DNA of 48,171 nt from assembly GCA_964480945.1 (NCBI GenBank), contig CAYZRX010000025.1, positions 1 to 48,171 on the forward strand, given 5' to 3'. A program made the translations under genes and the position numbers. The notes beneath the pieces are model-generated. The model did no database searches and was not told the DNA's origin. It saw nothing but the letters and a program-made list of their open reading frames with translations. The stretch's first letter is position 1. Each line of letters starts with the position of its first letter. Origin of the DNA: VGWB01 sp964480945. GTDB taxonomy: Bacteria; Bacteroidota; Ignavibacteria; UBA10030. Below, in pieces: positions 8,853 to 16,590 of the stretch.

Positions 8853-9339
8853 AGAGAAGACCTCCAGGTAGATGTAGTCGCTTCTGAAGTTGTGTGACAG
8901 CCTCCACCAGCGGCGGCAACAGGTAGAGAGGAAGAACGGCCCCGAAACAGATGCCGGTGAAAGCCCGTGTGACGATCGAGCTTGGATGAATCCCCATTAT
9001 GTTCAGCAACACGTCCGCCGCCATCGGGAGGAGCGCTATGGAAAGCCACCATCGGTTTGGAACAGCCGGAGAAGCGAGCCGTTGAAAGATGGGGTAGAGT
9101 GCAAGGGAGACGAGGAAGGTGAAGTAGATGCCGGAGCACCGGGCGCACACCGCGAGCTTTGCGCCGTCGATGTGGGCGGAGCGTGCGTCAATTTGATGGC
9201 AGATCGGAGCGTAGAAGGAATACAGCAGCGTGCTGATGCGCGGCTCCGCGGAAACGAGCAGCGGCGCGAGGATGATCCCCGCGCACCAGGTCGCGACGAG
9301 CGCGAGAAAAGCGGAATAGACTTTTTTGGAGTTGCTCAT
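8827..9339 (-). CDS. DUF2085 family membrane protein
   Basis: 170 residues. It has the DUF2085 signature: PICHQIDARS, then CARCSGIY, placing three cysteines and a histidine near a membrane face, followed by several hydrophobic helices (about 72-92, 100-115 and 125-145) after the N-terminal helix (10-30). The family is found in many bacteria and has no established function; the CHQ and CxRC motifs suggest metal or redox binding. It leads the three-gene minus-strand operon and sits under a strong promoter match at 9357-9385 with a leader of only about 11 bases. Confidence 0.9.
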   Translation of the reverse strand: MSNSKKVYSAFLALVATWCAGIILAPLLVSAEPRISTLLYSFYAPICHQIDARSAHIDGAKLAVCARCSGIYFTFLVSLALYPIFQRLASPAVPNRWWLSIALLPMAADVLLNIMGIHPSSIVTRAFTGICFGAVLPLYLLPPLVEAVTQLQKRLHLPGGLLYARKAQQT

Positions 9340-9356
9340 CGGCGAAAAGTTGAATC

Positions 9357-9385
9357 ATTATCGCAACAATTGCCCTCTTTGTCAA
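9357..9385 (-). promoter_or_regulatory. Strong predicted sigma70-type promoter for the DUF2085 operon
   Basis: On the minus strand TTGACA (9385-9380) and GATAAT (9362-9357) are separated by exactly 17 bases. The expected transcript start near 9350 leaves only about 11 bases before the ATG at 9339. Confidence 0.65.
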
Positions 9386-9467
9386 GGCGATTTCCTGCGG
9401 GGCCGTAGAAGAGTGACCAAATACTCCGAAGTGGTCGGCATGCGCTTGACCATGCCCGGACTGATTC

Positions 9468-9496
9468 TTGCTTCTCACCCCATATTCAGGTACTTT
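9468..9496 (+). promoter_or_regulatory. Candidate promoter for aguB-aguA
   Basis: TTGCTT (9468-9473) and TACTTT (9491-9496) with a 17-base spacer lie about 35 bases before the aguB ATG. The match is moderate and made by eye. Confidence 0.3.
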
Positions 9497-9531
9497 CGTC
9501 CCGATCATTTTTCTCGACGCAAGCGCTTCCC

Positions 9532-10455
9532 ATGACCACTCCCAGAAAGTTCACCATCGCCCTCGTTCAGATGGCCCTCGGCACAGACCCTGATAAGAAT
9601 CTGGGACGTGCAGTCACGCGGATCGAAGAGGCTGCCCGAAAAGGTGCAGACCTCGTCTGTCTGCCGGAATTGTTCCGTTCCCGGTACTTCTGCCAGACAG
9701 AGGACGCGGATGCGTTCGATCTCGCTGAGTCCGTTCCCGGCCCGACCACGGCGGCGCTTGGGAGGGTGGCTAAGAAGCTTAGTGTTGTCCTGATCGCGCC
9801 CGTTTTCGAACGCAGGGCCCCGGGTCTCTATCACAATAGTGCCGCCATCATTGACGCTGACGGCCGGCTCGGAGGCCTCTATCGCAAGATGCATATTCCG
9901 GACGACCCAGCTTACTACGAGAAGTTCTACTTCACGCCGGGCGACCTTGGTTTCCGCGCGTTCGACACCCACGTGGGGCGCGTCAGCACGCTGATCTGTT
10001 GGGACCAGTGGTATCCGGAAGGAGCGCGGATCGCAGCCCTCCAGGGAGCATCCATCCTCTTCTACCCCACGGCGATCGGCTGGCACCCGAACGAAAAGAA
10101 GAAGTACGGTAAGGCTCAGCGCGAGGCGTGGCAGATTGTCCAGCGAGGCCATGCGATCGCCAACGGCCTCTACGTTGCAGCAGTGAATCGGGTCGGCCTC
10201 GAGAAGCCCGACAAGAAGAGCCCAGGAATCGAGTTCTGGGGCTCATCGTTCATCGCAGATCCACAGGGCGTCATCGTTGCGGAAGCTTCGACCGACAAAG
10301 AAGAGACCATCTTCGGCATTGTCGACCTCCACCGACTCGAAAACGTCCGACGCAACTGGCCCTTCCTGCGCGATCGGCGGATCGATGCCTACAAAGGGAT
10401 TGATCAGCGCTTTCTCGCCGACGCTCCTTCGGGCAAACGAGGCAAGCAGAGATGA
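9532..10455 (+). CDS. aguB: N-carbamoylputrescine amidase
   Basis: Nitrilase-superfamily hydrolase converting N-carbamoylputrescine to putrescine, CO2 and ammonia. At 307 residues it is a single nitrilase domain with the Glu-Lys-Cys triad visible: Glu in CLPELF, Lys in YRKMHIPDDP and Cys in LICWDQWYPEGAR. The KMHIPDDPAYYEKFYFTPGD and WDQWYPE context is characteristic of AguB rather than of other nitrilases. Its stop overlaps the start of agmatine deiminase by four bases (ATGA), so the two enzymes of the agmatine route to putrescine are translationally coupled. Confidence 0.95.
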   Translation: MTTPRKFTIALVQMALGTDPDKNLGRAVTRIEEAARKGADLVCLPELFRSRYFCQTEDADAFDLAESVPGPTTAALGRVAKKLSVVLIAPVFERRAPGLYHNSAAIIDADGRLGGLYRKMHIPDDPAYYEKFYFTPGDLGFRAFDTHVGRVSTLICWDQWYPEGARIAALQGASILFYPTAIGWHPNEKKKYGKAQREAWQIVQRGHAIANGLYVAAVNRVGLEKPDKKSPGIEFWGSSFIADPQGVIVAEASTDKEETIFGIVDLHRLENVRRNWPFLRDRRIDAYKGIDQRFLADAPSGKRGKQR

Positions 10456-11513
10456 AAAACACGCCTGCCGGCATAGGATTTCGCATGCCTGCCGAATGGG
10501 AGCCTCACGAAGCGACGTGGCTCGGCTGGCCGCACAATAAGACCGACTGGCCGGGAAAGCTTTCCGTCATTCCCTGGGTGTATGGTGAGATCGTTCGGAA
10601 GATCGCTGCCGGCGAGACCCTCCGCATCATCGCTGACGCGGAATTGCAGCGCAGTGCGAAGCATCTCCTCACCCGCGTCGGTATCGACCCCGCGAAGATC
10701 GAATTCCCGAATTTCCCCACCAACCGTGGGTGGACGCGCGACTTCGGACCGATGTTCGTGAAAAAGCATGGGCCACCCTCGGAAGTCGCGATCGTCCGGT
10801 TCCACTTCAACGCCTGGGCTCGGTATCCCGACTGGAAGAAAGATGACTCAATCCCAGAGCGAGCGGCCAAGAAGCTCGGCATCCGCCTGATCCCTGCCAA
10901 GATCGGCGGAAGGGATTTCGTTCTGGAAGGCGGAAGCATCGATGTCAACGGCCGGGGCACGCTGATGACAACGGAGGAGTGTTTGCTTGACCTGAAGGTC
11001 CAGGTTCGAAATCCCGGCTTTGGGAAGAATGAGATCGAGCAGGCTCTCCGCGATAACCTTGGCGTCCGGAACATTCTTTGGCTCGGCGGGGGAATTGCTG
11101 GCGACGATACGCACGGCCACGTCGACGATCTCTGCCGATTTGTGAGCCCCGAGACGGTCGTGCTCTGCCAGGAGTCCAATTCGGGTGACGTAAACTACCG
11201 GACGCTCCAGGAGAACCGCGAGCGCCTCGAGGGGATGAGGCTGGAGAGCGGTTCAAAGATCGAGGTCGTTCCGCTCCCGATGCCCGCCCCGCTGTACATT
11301 GACGGCCAGCGCTTGCCCGCAAGCTACGCGAACTTCTATTTTTCGAACGCCGCCGTTCTTGTCCCCACCTTCAACGATCCCAACGACCGCCTCGCTCTCG
11401 GCATCCTTTCCGAGCTCATCACCGACCGTGCCGTCGTCGGTATCCATTGTGTCGATCTCATCCTCGGCTTCGGGACGATTCACTGCCTGACGCAACAGCA
11501 GCCGACCAAGTAG
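10452..11513 (+). CDS. aguA: Agmatine deiminase
   Basis: Hydrolyses agmatine to N-carbamoylputrescine and ammonia, supplying AguB. 353 residues, typical length. Family motifs: MPAEWEPHEATWLGWP at the N-terminus, NRGWTRDFGP, VLEGGSIDVNG, GDDTHGHVDD with the active-site His and Asp, and FGTIHCLTQQQP near the C-terminus with catalytic Cys345. It starts inside the aguB stop region. Its last 92 conserved bases (11413-11504) recur at 14852-14943, so the gene end marks one edge of a 3.4-kb insert. The gene itself is intact. Confidence 0.96.
   Translation: MKNTPAGIGFRMPAEWEPHEATWLGWPHNKTDWPGKLSVIPWVYGEIVRKIAAGETLRIIADAELQRSAKHLLTRVGIDPAKIEFPNFPTNRGWTRDFGPMFVKKHGPPSEVAIVRFHFNAWARYPDWKKDDSIPERAAKKLGIRLIPAKIGGRDFVLEGGSIDVNGRGTLMTTEECLLDLKVQVRNPGFGKNEIEQALRDNLGVRNILWLGGGIAGDDTHGHVDDLCRFVSPETVVLCQESNSGDVNYRTLQENRERLEGMRLESGSKIEVVPLPMPAPLYIDGQRLPASYANFYFSNAAVLVPTFNDPNDRLALGILSELITDRAVVGIHCVDLILGFGTIHCLTQQQPTK
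11413..11504 (+). repeat. Direct repeat copy 1 (aguA 3' end)
   Basis: This stretch aligns without gaps to 14852-14943 (offset 3439): 80 of 92 bases are identical by my hand count. It encodes aguA residues from the start of LITDR through the catalytic Cys to QQQP. Eight of the eleven differing codons are synonymous. Confidence 0.9.
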
Positions 11514-11577
11514 TCCACCAGCCCAACCGACTTGCCGCCAACCGCAGGAATCGTGTCTGACACGCGTTAGTTTTCAC

Positions 11578-11605
11578 TTGACATTGATCGCAGGATTTGG
11601 CAATT
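11578..11605 (+). promoter_or_regulatory. Candidate promoter for the exported-protein genes
   Basis: A full-consensus TTGACA at 11578-11583 is followed after 16 bases by GCAATT, a poor -10. Just upstream, 11552-11564 is a 13-base near-palindrome (CGTGTC, one base, GACACG) that could be an operator or part of the aguA transcript end. Confidence is low because of the weak -10. Confidence 0.25.
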
Positions 11606-11658
11606 TTCCGCCGAGTTCTTCCAAGCCACCGTAGCTCAGACCTTCAGGGAGGTCTTCC

Positions 11659-12951
11659 ATGGCCCTCCGCATCTCCGCTTTCATCCGGCGTTTGATCGTC
11701 GTTCAACTTCTGGCTCTTGTTCCAGCGCTCCTCTTTTGTCAAATTACCATACGAGAGAGGGTGGAAATCACGAGCGCGCCTGCGAAGCAATTTGCTATGA
11801 CGGAAACGCTGGCCACCCTGCCCACATTGCGCTTTGAGTTCACTGCTGGTGATACGGGAAGGGCGGCGACACTTTGGGTTGGCCTGCCAAGCGGAGGGGC
11901 GCTCACGGCCGATGGCATTGGCGGCGCAGTGTTGGCGGTCCCGAATGCTCCCGTCGGATCGTATCAACCCAGTCTCATACTGTACGTTGCTGATATTCCA
12001 TTCGGTGCGATCATTCCGGTTACATTGAAGATTTTCGTTGATAGTGCCTTGGCCAGAACTGATCAAGGTTACATACGCACCAGCGGGTATGACGTCTGGG
12101 CATACTGGATGCCTCCATCATACTACCATTTTCCCGTGAGGATCAAGATCACCCTGACATCAAGCGAACTGGCACCGCTTGGCGACTCAGATAACAAAGC
12201 GAATCCGAACCCCAGCGACACCAAGCGTCCAAAAGTCATAGATTATTCAAGGGCCAAAAGCACCCCGATGAGTGTCTCAGTCACTGATCTTGAGGGGAAC
12301 CCAGTGCGCAACTATCAGCTCACCTTCCGGGCCTTTGGCAAGGACACGACCGGGGGGCATATTCATGATCTTCACGTGCGTCCCGGCGGAAGATTTGTGA
12401 CTGCTCGTCAAGAGACAACGTACATGCTGCAAGCGAGGACAGATTCCACGGGAAAAGTTCAGTGCAAATACCAGTGCAGCGGAACTGGTGGTGTGGATTC
12501 AATCTATGTGCGCGGCACCTCGCCAATCGACACGGCAACTGCGCTTGTTTCTGTCAGAGTACAAGGGATGATGGAGCTCCCTGCAGGGGCACATTACGAG
12601 CTTATTGGTGGGGTTCCTCGACATCCGAGTAACCATTTTGGGACAAAGAAGACCATCGACAAATTACAGATGCTTGCAGATTCTGCCTACGCTGACTCCT
12701 CCTGGACTCTACAGTACAATGACATCAGTCTAATCAGCGGTGGACCATTCGATTGCGATTCGACCCATAGGTGGGACACACCTCACCAGACACATCGTGA
12801 AGGGAAAAACGTTGATATGAGACCAACGAGTACGGATGAAAAGAGAATTGATGTGAGATGGCTTAGGGATATGATTGAAAAAAAGCTCAAAGGAAAAATA
12901 TTCGAAGAAAACAAGGATAAACCTGGTCATCATTTCCATCTAACCTTTTGA
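11659..12951 (+). CDS. Exported protein with C-terminal LAS-type (M15/M74-like) zinc peptidase signature
   Basis: 430 residues with a signal peptide (about 1-27, RRLIVVQLLALVPALLFC; the Cys could also be a lipobox). Residues about 30-170 and 200-300 look like beta-rich domains, the second with an Ig-like phrase, SVSVTDLEGNPVRNYQLTF. The C-terminal 110 residues carry HREGKNVD at 379-386, fitting the H-x2-G-x3-D zinc motif of LAS peptidases (VanX, MepA, D-Ala-D-Ala peptidases), and GHHFHL at 423-428, fitting the distal HxH. By family knowledge these cut peptidoglycan peptides; here that is inference. An AGGGAGG ribosome site sits 6 bases before the ATG, partly inside a small hairpin (11638-11655). 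The downstream half is visibly AT-richer than neighbouring genes. Confidence 0.82.
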   Translation: MALRISAFIRRLIVVQLLALVPALLFCQITIRERVEITSAPAKQFAMTETLATLPTLRFEFTAGDTGRAATLWVGLPSGGALTADGIGGAVLAVPNAPVGSYQPSLILYVADIPFGAIIPVTLKIFVDSALARTDQGYIRTSGYDVWAYWMPPSYYHFPVRIKITLTSSELAPLGDSDNKANPNPSDTKRPKVIDYSRAKSTPMSVSVTDLEGNPVRNYQLTFRAFGKDTTGGHIHDLHVRPGGRFVTARQETTYMLQARTDSTGKVQCKYQCSGTGGVDSIYVRGTSPIDTATALVSVRVQGMMELPAGAHYELIGGVPRHPSNHFGTKKTIDKLQMLADSAYADSSWTLQYNDISLISGGPFDCDSTHRWDTPHQTHREGKNVDMRPTSTDEKRIDVRWLRDMIEKKLKGKIFEENKDKPGHHFHLTF

Positions 12952-12960
12952 GGTTTTGCT

Positions 12961-14085
12961 ATGATAAAACTGTGCGTGATTCTAGCAATGATTTTTCTCG
13001 TTCTGTATCCCCTAAGAGCACAGGATTTCGAAGCAGGTAATAAGATTATTGTACAGGTGAAGCCGGTCGTTTTCGACAAGGGCGGAGGTGTATTGCGTTA
13101 TCAATACGCTGTATCAAGCTCTTCCGAAAGTAGGCAGAACGTTTGGAATTTCATGATCATTTTCAATTTCTCGAGGGATTCAATACTCCGGGTCTTCTCG
13201 GTGCCGAATTGGCTCGAACCAGGAATACCTCTGGATGGACCTCCGTATTGGGTGAGTTGGAGTGCGTCTCACGGATATGACATTCTACCGGGTCATTCTC
13301 AGAGTAGTTTTACATTTGAAACTCGTTTCCTACCTGGAATCACCGATTACTATGCCGAGGGCTATCATGAACTACCTAGTTTCCCAGAAGGGATGGCACC
13401 TGACTCAATCCCCGGTTATACAGATCTCACGCCTTACGGTCCCGGTATTGTTGGAAAAACCGTTGGCCCTGTTCTGCCGCCCGAACCGTTCGATCCTGTC
13501 GGATTCCTCGATACACTGGTTTCATACACAACGCAGTCCAGGGAGCTGGGCTGGGTTACCGAGCAGACGACGGCTGACAAGTATCTTGGCTACTTCAACT
13601 CCGTGAAAGTAAGCCTCCAGGACAGCAACCTCACCGCCGCACGCAACACACTGAAGAAGGTGCTGCAGGATGTCAACGTCGATAGCACAAGCGCATTGAC
13701 TAGTGAAGCATATGCACTCTTGCGATTCAACACGGAGTATTTGCTCAGCCAGCTGCCATTGCCCAAGGAACCGTCTATCGACGACCTGATCGCCCTGAAG
13801 CACGAAGCACATGCGAAAAGCTGGATTGGGGACGACAACTTCATTAAGGAGCTTGACAACGGATTGGAGAACGCGCAGAAGCACCTTGCCCGAGGAGATT
13901 CCGTCAATTGTGCCAAGGAGCTGCAGCAGTTCCAGGACAAGGTGAACCAGGTCTATGAGAAGACTCTTGAAGATCAACAAAACGGGAAGCGCCGAGACAA
14001 GCGGTTTGTGACGCCCGAAGGGTATGCGTCGCTCAATGACGGTGCCCAATCCATCATCGACCGGCTCCCAACAAAGAAAAAGTAG
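12961..14085 (+). CDS. Exported protein with FIMAH-like helical C-terminus
   Basis: 374 residues with a clear signal peptide (LCVILAMIFLVLYPLRAQ). Residues about 22-180 look like a beta-rich domain of no family I know. From about 190 to 374 are two similar helical modules, each with an N-terminal helix, the pattern A-x3-L-x2-G/D-x6-L-x2-F/V-x3-V, then a helix of type EAYALLRFNTEYLLSQLP or EGYASLNDGAQSIIDRLP. This resembles the FIMAH domain found at the ends of secreted bacterial proteins. It starts 9 bases after the LAS-peptidase gene and likely shares its transcript. Base composition is also lower in GC over its first half. No enzymatic motif was seen. Confidence 0.8.
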   Translation: MIKLCVILAMIFLVLYPLRAQDFEAGNKIIVQVKPVVFDKGGGVLRYQYAVSSSSESRQNVWNFMIIFNFSRDSILRVFSVPNWLEPGIPLDGPPYWVSWSASHGYDILPGHSQSSFTFETRFLPGITDYYAEGYHELPSFPEGMAPDSIPGYTDLTPYGPGIVGKTVGPVLPPEPFDPVGFLDTLVSYTTQSRELGWVTEQTTADKYLGYFNSVKVSLQDSNLTAARNTLKKVLQDVNVDSTSALTSEAYALLRFNTEYLLSQLPLPKEPSIDDLIALKHEAHAKSWIGDDNFIKELDNGLENAQKHLARGDSVNCAKELQQFQDKVNQVYEKTLEDQQNGKRRDKRFVTPEGYASLNDGAQSIIDRLPTKKK

Positions 14086-14140
14086 ATTGGCCAGGGGAAC
14101 TGCAGGAACGAAGCAGAGCGTAGAACGGGAGAGTGAACAA

Positions 14141-14794
14141 ATGACAAGACAGCATACCGCAATCATTCTGACGATGACGGCATTGGCGCTCGCCGACGTT
14201 GCTTTCGGCCAAGATGCCTATCAGCTTCCATTTGCCTCATCGGGAAACGCGATCGAGCTGACGGTCGCCAACGTCACGTCAACAGGCCTTGCCGGAGTCA
14301 GGATAGCGGCGACAAATCTACCCTCGTGGCTGAAGTTTTTGAGCGCCGAGCAGAACCTCGTGCTGCTGAAGCCAGGTGAAGAAGCGGTTGTTCGATTCTC
14401 CTTCTCCGTCGACAAATCCGCGCCGGTGAACGAAGAGCACACGATCGGCTTCACGATCACAGCTACCTCGTCCAACCAATGGTCCAAAGAAATTGCCGTG
14501 TCAGTTGCCCCGCCGGACCGGATGGAACTATTCCAGAACTATCCCAATCCATTCAACCCCACTACGACGATCAGCTATCTTCTTCCCTCGGATGGCCGCG
14601 TCTCTCTGAAGATCTACAACGTGCTGGGACAAGAGATCGCATCGTTGGTTGATCAGGATCAGGAAGCCGGTCATCATCAAGCGCTTCTTGAGGGTTCCCG
14701 TTTCTCGACCGGGATGTATATCTACCGGCTTTCGTTCGTGGATCAGCGGGGTAAGCGGTTCTCTTCAGAGAAGCGGATGATCCTGCTCAAGTGA
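14141..14794 (+). CDS. Exported protein with type IX secretion C-terminal sorting domain
   Basis: 217 residues. The start at 14141 is chosen for GGAGAG nine bases upstream and a signal peptide (IILTMTALALADVAFGQ). A beta-rich domain (about 25-125) precedes the T9SS type A sorting domain: LFQNYPNPFNPTTTISY, KIYNVLGQEIASL, STGMYIYRLSF and the terminal KRMILLK. In Bacteroidota and relatives this domain directs export through the PorU machinery and is cleaved or anchored at the cell surface. The passenger is small and shows no catalytic motif. It lies 55 bases after the FIMAH-like gene. Type IX machinery genes are not in the window. Confidence 0.92.
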   Translation: MTRQHTAIILTMTALALADVAFGQDAYQLPFASSGNAIELTVANVTSTGLAGVRIAATNLPSWLKFLSAEQNLVLLKPGEEAVVRFSFSVDKSAPVNEEHTIGFTITATSSNQWSKEIAVSVAPPDRMELFQNYPNPFNPTTTISYLLPSDGRVSLKIYNVLGQEIASLVDQDQEAGHHQALLEGSRFSTGMYIYRLSFVDQRGKRFSSEKRMILLK

Positions 14795-14851
14795 CGTCAG
14801 GCAGCGACCAAACCGTTGCCTCTCCTGCATGAGTGCCTTCCAAGTACCTTC

Positions 14852-14952
14852 AGCTCAACACCGACCGCGCCATCGTCGGCATCCATTGCGTTGACCTCGT
14901 CTTGGGCTTCGGGACGATCCACTGCCTGACGCAGCAGCAGCCGGCAATGTGA
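14852..14952 (+). pseudogene. Diverged 3' fragment of a second aguA copy
   Basis: Reads in one frame as the last 33 codons of agmatine deiminase, including catalytic FGTIHCLTQQQP, and ends at TGA 14950-14952. Homology to aguA starts abruptly at about 14852; bases before it do not continue the gene. Compared with the intact gene, eight codon changes are silent and three alter the residue (I to N, V to I, I to V), so this sequence evolved as a functional gene end before it was orphaned. It is too short and lacks a start, so it is a remnant. Confidence 0.88.
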
Positions 14953-15016
14953 AACTCCTCTCCTTGCTTCTCCGACCTTTTCCGCTTATTTTCGGCATAC
15001 TCTATCAGCATCTATC

Positions 15017-15976
15017 GTGCCCTTCATATGGGCTGACTTCTTGCATTCTATGGAGCAGCAAGCGGAGAAATTGCACCGGCCGGTCGTCCCGGCCTTAGAC
15101 GAGATCCTGGGCCTCCCCCTCAAGGTCCTGGACGATGGGTTCGTGCGCGTGGTCGACTACATGGGATCCGACGAATCGATCGTGCAGGCGGCGCGCGTTT
15201 CGTACGGGGCAGGCACAAAGAAGGTGCAGGAGGACCGCGGCTTGATCCGCTACCTGATGAGGCACGCCCACACCACGCCGTTCGAGATGTGCGAGATCAA
15301 GCTTCACGTGCGCGTTCCCATGGATTGCTGGCGCCAATGGATCCGCCATCGCACGGCAAACATCAACGAGTACTCAACCCGATACTCCATTGCCATCGAC
15401 GCCTCGCAGAAGACAGCATCGACCGAGTGGCGCAAACAATCGAAGAACAACAAACAGGGAAGCGAGGGTTTTGTCGAGCCAGACCAAGGGACCCATTTCT
15501 CCGCGCAGGAGCAGGAACTTCAAGATCTTGCACGGAAGGTCTATAACGAACGCCTGAATGCGGGCATCGCCCGCGAACAGGCGCGGAAGGACCTGCCCCT
15601 TTCGACCTACACCGAGGCGTACTGGAAGACCGATCTTCACAACCTGTTCCACTTTCTCTGGCTTCGGATGGACGAGCATGCGCAATACGAGATCCGCTGC
15701 TACGCCAATGTCATCGGGCACGAAATCGTGAGACGCTGGTGTCCGATCGCCTGGGAGTCTTTTCTCGACTACCGTGTGAACGCGTCATCGCTTACCCGGC
15801 TGGAGATCGAGATCATCAGAGCAATTCAGGAGGGTCACCCGGAAAAGGCGACGGAACTTGCAGTCCAGTTCAGGTTGCTGCCGCCCGCCGGCCAAGAGCG
15901 CAAGCGAAGCCGCGAGCGGGAAGATATCGAAGCGAAGCTCACGCTCCTCAACATACCGATTCCCTGGAAACAATGA
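15017..15976 (+). CDS. thyX: Flavin-dependent thymidylate synthase
   Basis: Makes dTMP from dUMP with methylenetetrahydrofolate, FAD and NADPH. 319 residues, longer than short ThyX proteins (about 230) but with the expected core. The ThyX signature RHR-x7-S appears as RHRTANINEYSTRY. Other conserved parts are TPFEMCEIKLHVRVPM and NLFHFLWLRMDEHAQYEIR. The frame begins at GTG 15017; an ATG at 15050 (MEQQAEKLHRP) is an equally plausible start, and neither has a strong ribosome site. Dihydrofolate reductase follows 65 bases later. ThyX does not oxidise tetrahydrofolate, so this pairing is not obligatory as with ThyA. Confidence 0.95.
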   Translation: MPFIWADFLHSMEQQAEKLHRPVVPALDEILGLPLKVLDDGFVRVVDYMGSDESIVQAARVSYGAGTKKVQEDRGLIRYLMRHAHTTPFEMCEIKLHVRVPMDCWRQWIRHRTANINEYSTRYSIAIDASQKTASTEWRKQSKNNKQGSEGFVEPDQGTHFSAQEQELQDLARKVYNERLNAGIAREQARKDLPLSTYTEAYWKTDLHNLFHFLWLRMDEHAQYEIRCYANVIGHEIVRRWCPIAWESFLDYRVNASSLTRLEIEIIRAIQEGHPEKATELAVQFRLLPPAGQERKRSREREDIEAKLTLLNIPIPWKQ

Positions 15977-15984
15977 TTTCTATG

Positions 15985-16030
15985 AACCTTCCGAAGGTTG
16001 CCATGGCGCACTCCTGACCTTCGGAAGGTT
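15985..16030. promoter_or_regulatory. Paired palindromes between thyX and folA
   Basis: 15985-15997 is perfectly complementary to 16018-16030 (13-base stem, 20-base loop). Each arm is also close to self-complementary (AACCTTC, one base, GAAGGTT), so the segment holds two copies of one short palindrome. The GGAAGG at 16023-16028 is the likely folA ribosome site, so a hairpin would cover it. There is no T-run, so a simple terminator is unlikely. An operator or a translation-control hairpin is possible. Confidence 0.45.
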
Positions 16031-16041
16031 TGCCGGTTATC

Positions 16042-16509
16042 ATGAAACTCATCATCATCGCGGCCATCGCTCGGAACCGTGTCATCGGCAAGGATGGCAA
16101 GGTCCCGTGGGACATCCCTGAGGATATGGAGCGCTTCAAGCAGCTCACGATTGGTCACACGATCCTCATGGGGCGCAAATCCTACGAGTCTCTCGGGAAG
16201 CCGCTCCCAGATCGCCGGAACGTCGTCCTCACGGGGAGAGCCATCCCCGGCGTCGAGACCTATCCAACGATTGGCGGGGCACTTCAAGCTTTGGAGAATG
16301 AAGAGAAGGTCTTTGTGATCGGTGGGGGCGAGATTTTCGCTCAGCTTCTCGAGTCAGCGGATGAGCTGCGGATGACGCTCGTCGATCAAGACGTCGAGGG
16401 TGACACCTTCTTTCCGCCGTACGAGCATCTCGTGGGAACTGTGTTTCGGTTGGTCAACAGAGAAACGCACGAGGGCTTTACATACGCGGATTACGTGAGA
16501 ACAGGCTAA
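16042..16509 (+). CDS. folA: Dihydrofolate reductase
   Basis: Reduces dihydrofolate to tetrahydrofolate with NADPH. 155 residues from the ATG at 16042; an in-frame TTG at 16030 would add four. DHFR features: AAIARNRVIGKDGKVPWDIPEDMERFK (active-site Trp and the acidic Asp), MGRKSYESLGKPLPDRRNVVLT, and VIGGGEIFAQLL for the NADPH site. It is downstream of thyX and fits the folate and one-carbon theme of the hut genes elsewhere in the window. A 13-base hairpin covers its presumed ribosome site. Confidence 0.95.
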   Translation: MKLIIIAAIARNRVIGKDGKVPWDIPEDMERFKQLTIGHTILMGRKSYESLGKPLPDRRNVVLTGRAIPGVETYPTIGGALQALENEEKVFVIGGGEIFAQLLESADELRMTLVDQDVEGDTFFPPYEHLVGTVFRLVNRETHEGFTYADYVRTG

Positions 16510-16510
16510 A

Positions 16511-16574
16511 GCCCCTCTTCACGCCTCGGAGGGGGCGATCGCCGTTCCCTCATTGTCAATGGTCAATTGACAAT
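16511..16574. terminator. Hairpins between convergent folA and SDR genes
   Basis: A GC-rich stem (16511-16517 with 16529-16536, one bulge) is followed by an 8-base perfect inverted repeat ATTGTCAA/TTGACAAT (16552-16559 with 16567-16574). The second sits in a stretch with repeated CAATTG/ACAATT units that runs into the SDR stop. Its position between convergent genes suggests bidirectional termination. Confidence 0.4.
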
Positions 16575-16590
16575 TAACAATCGGCAATTG

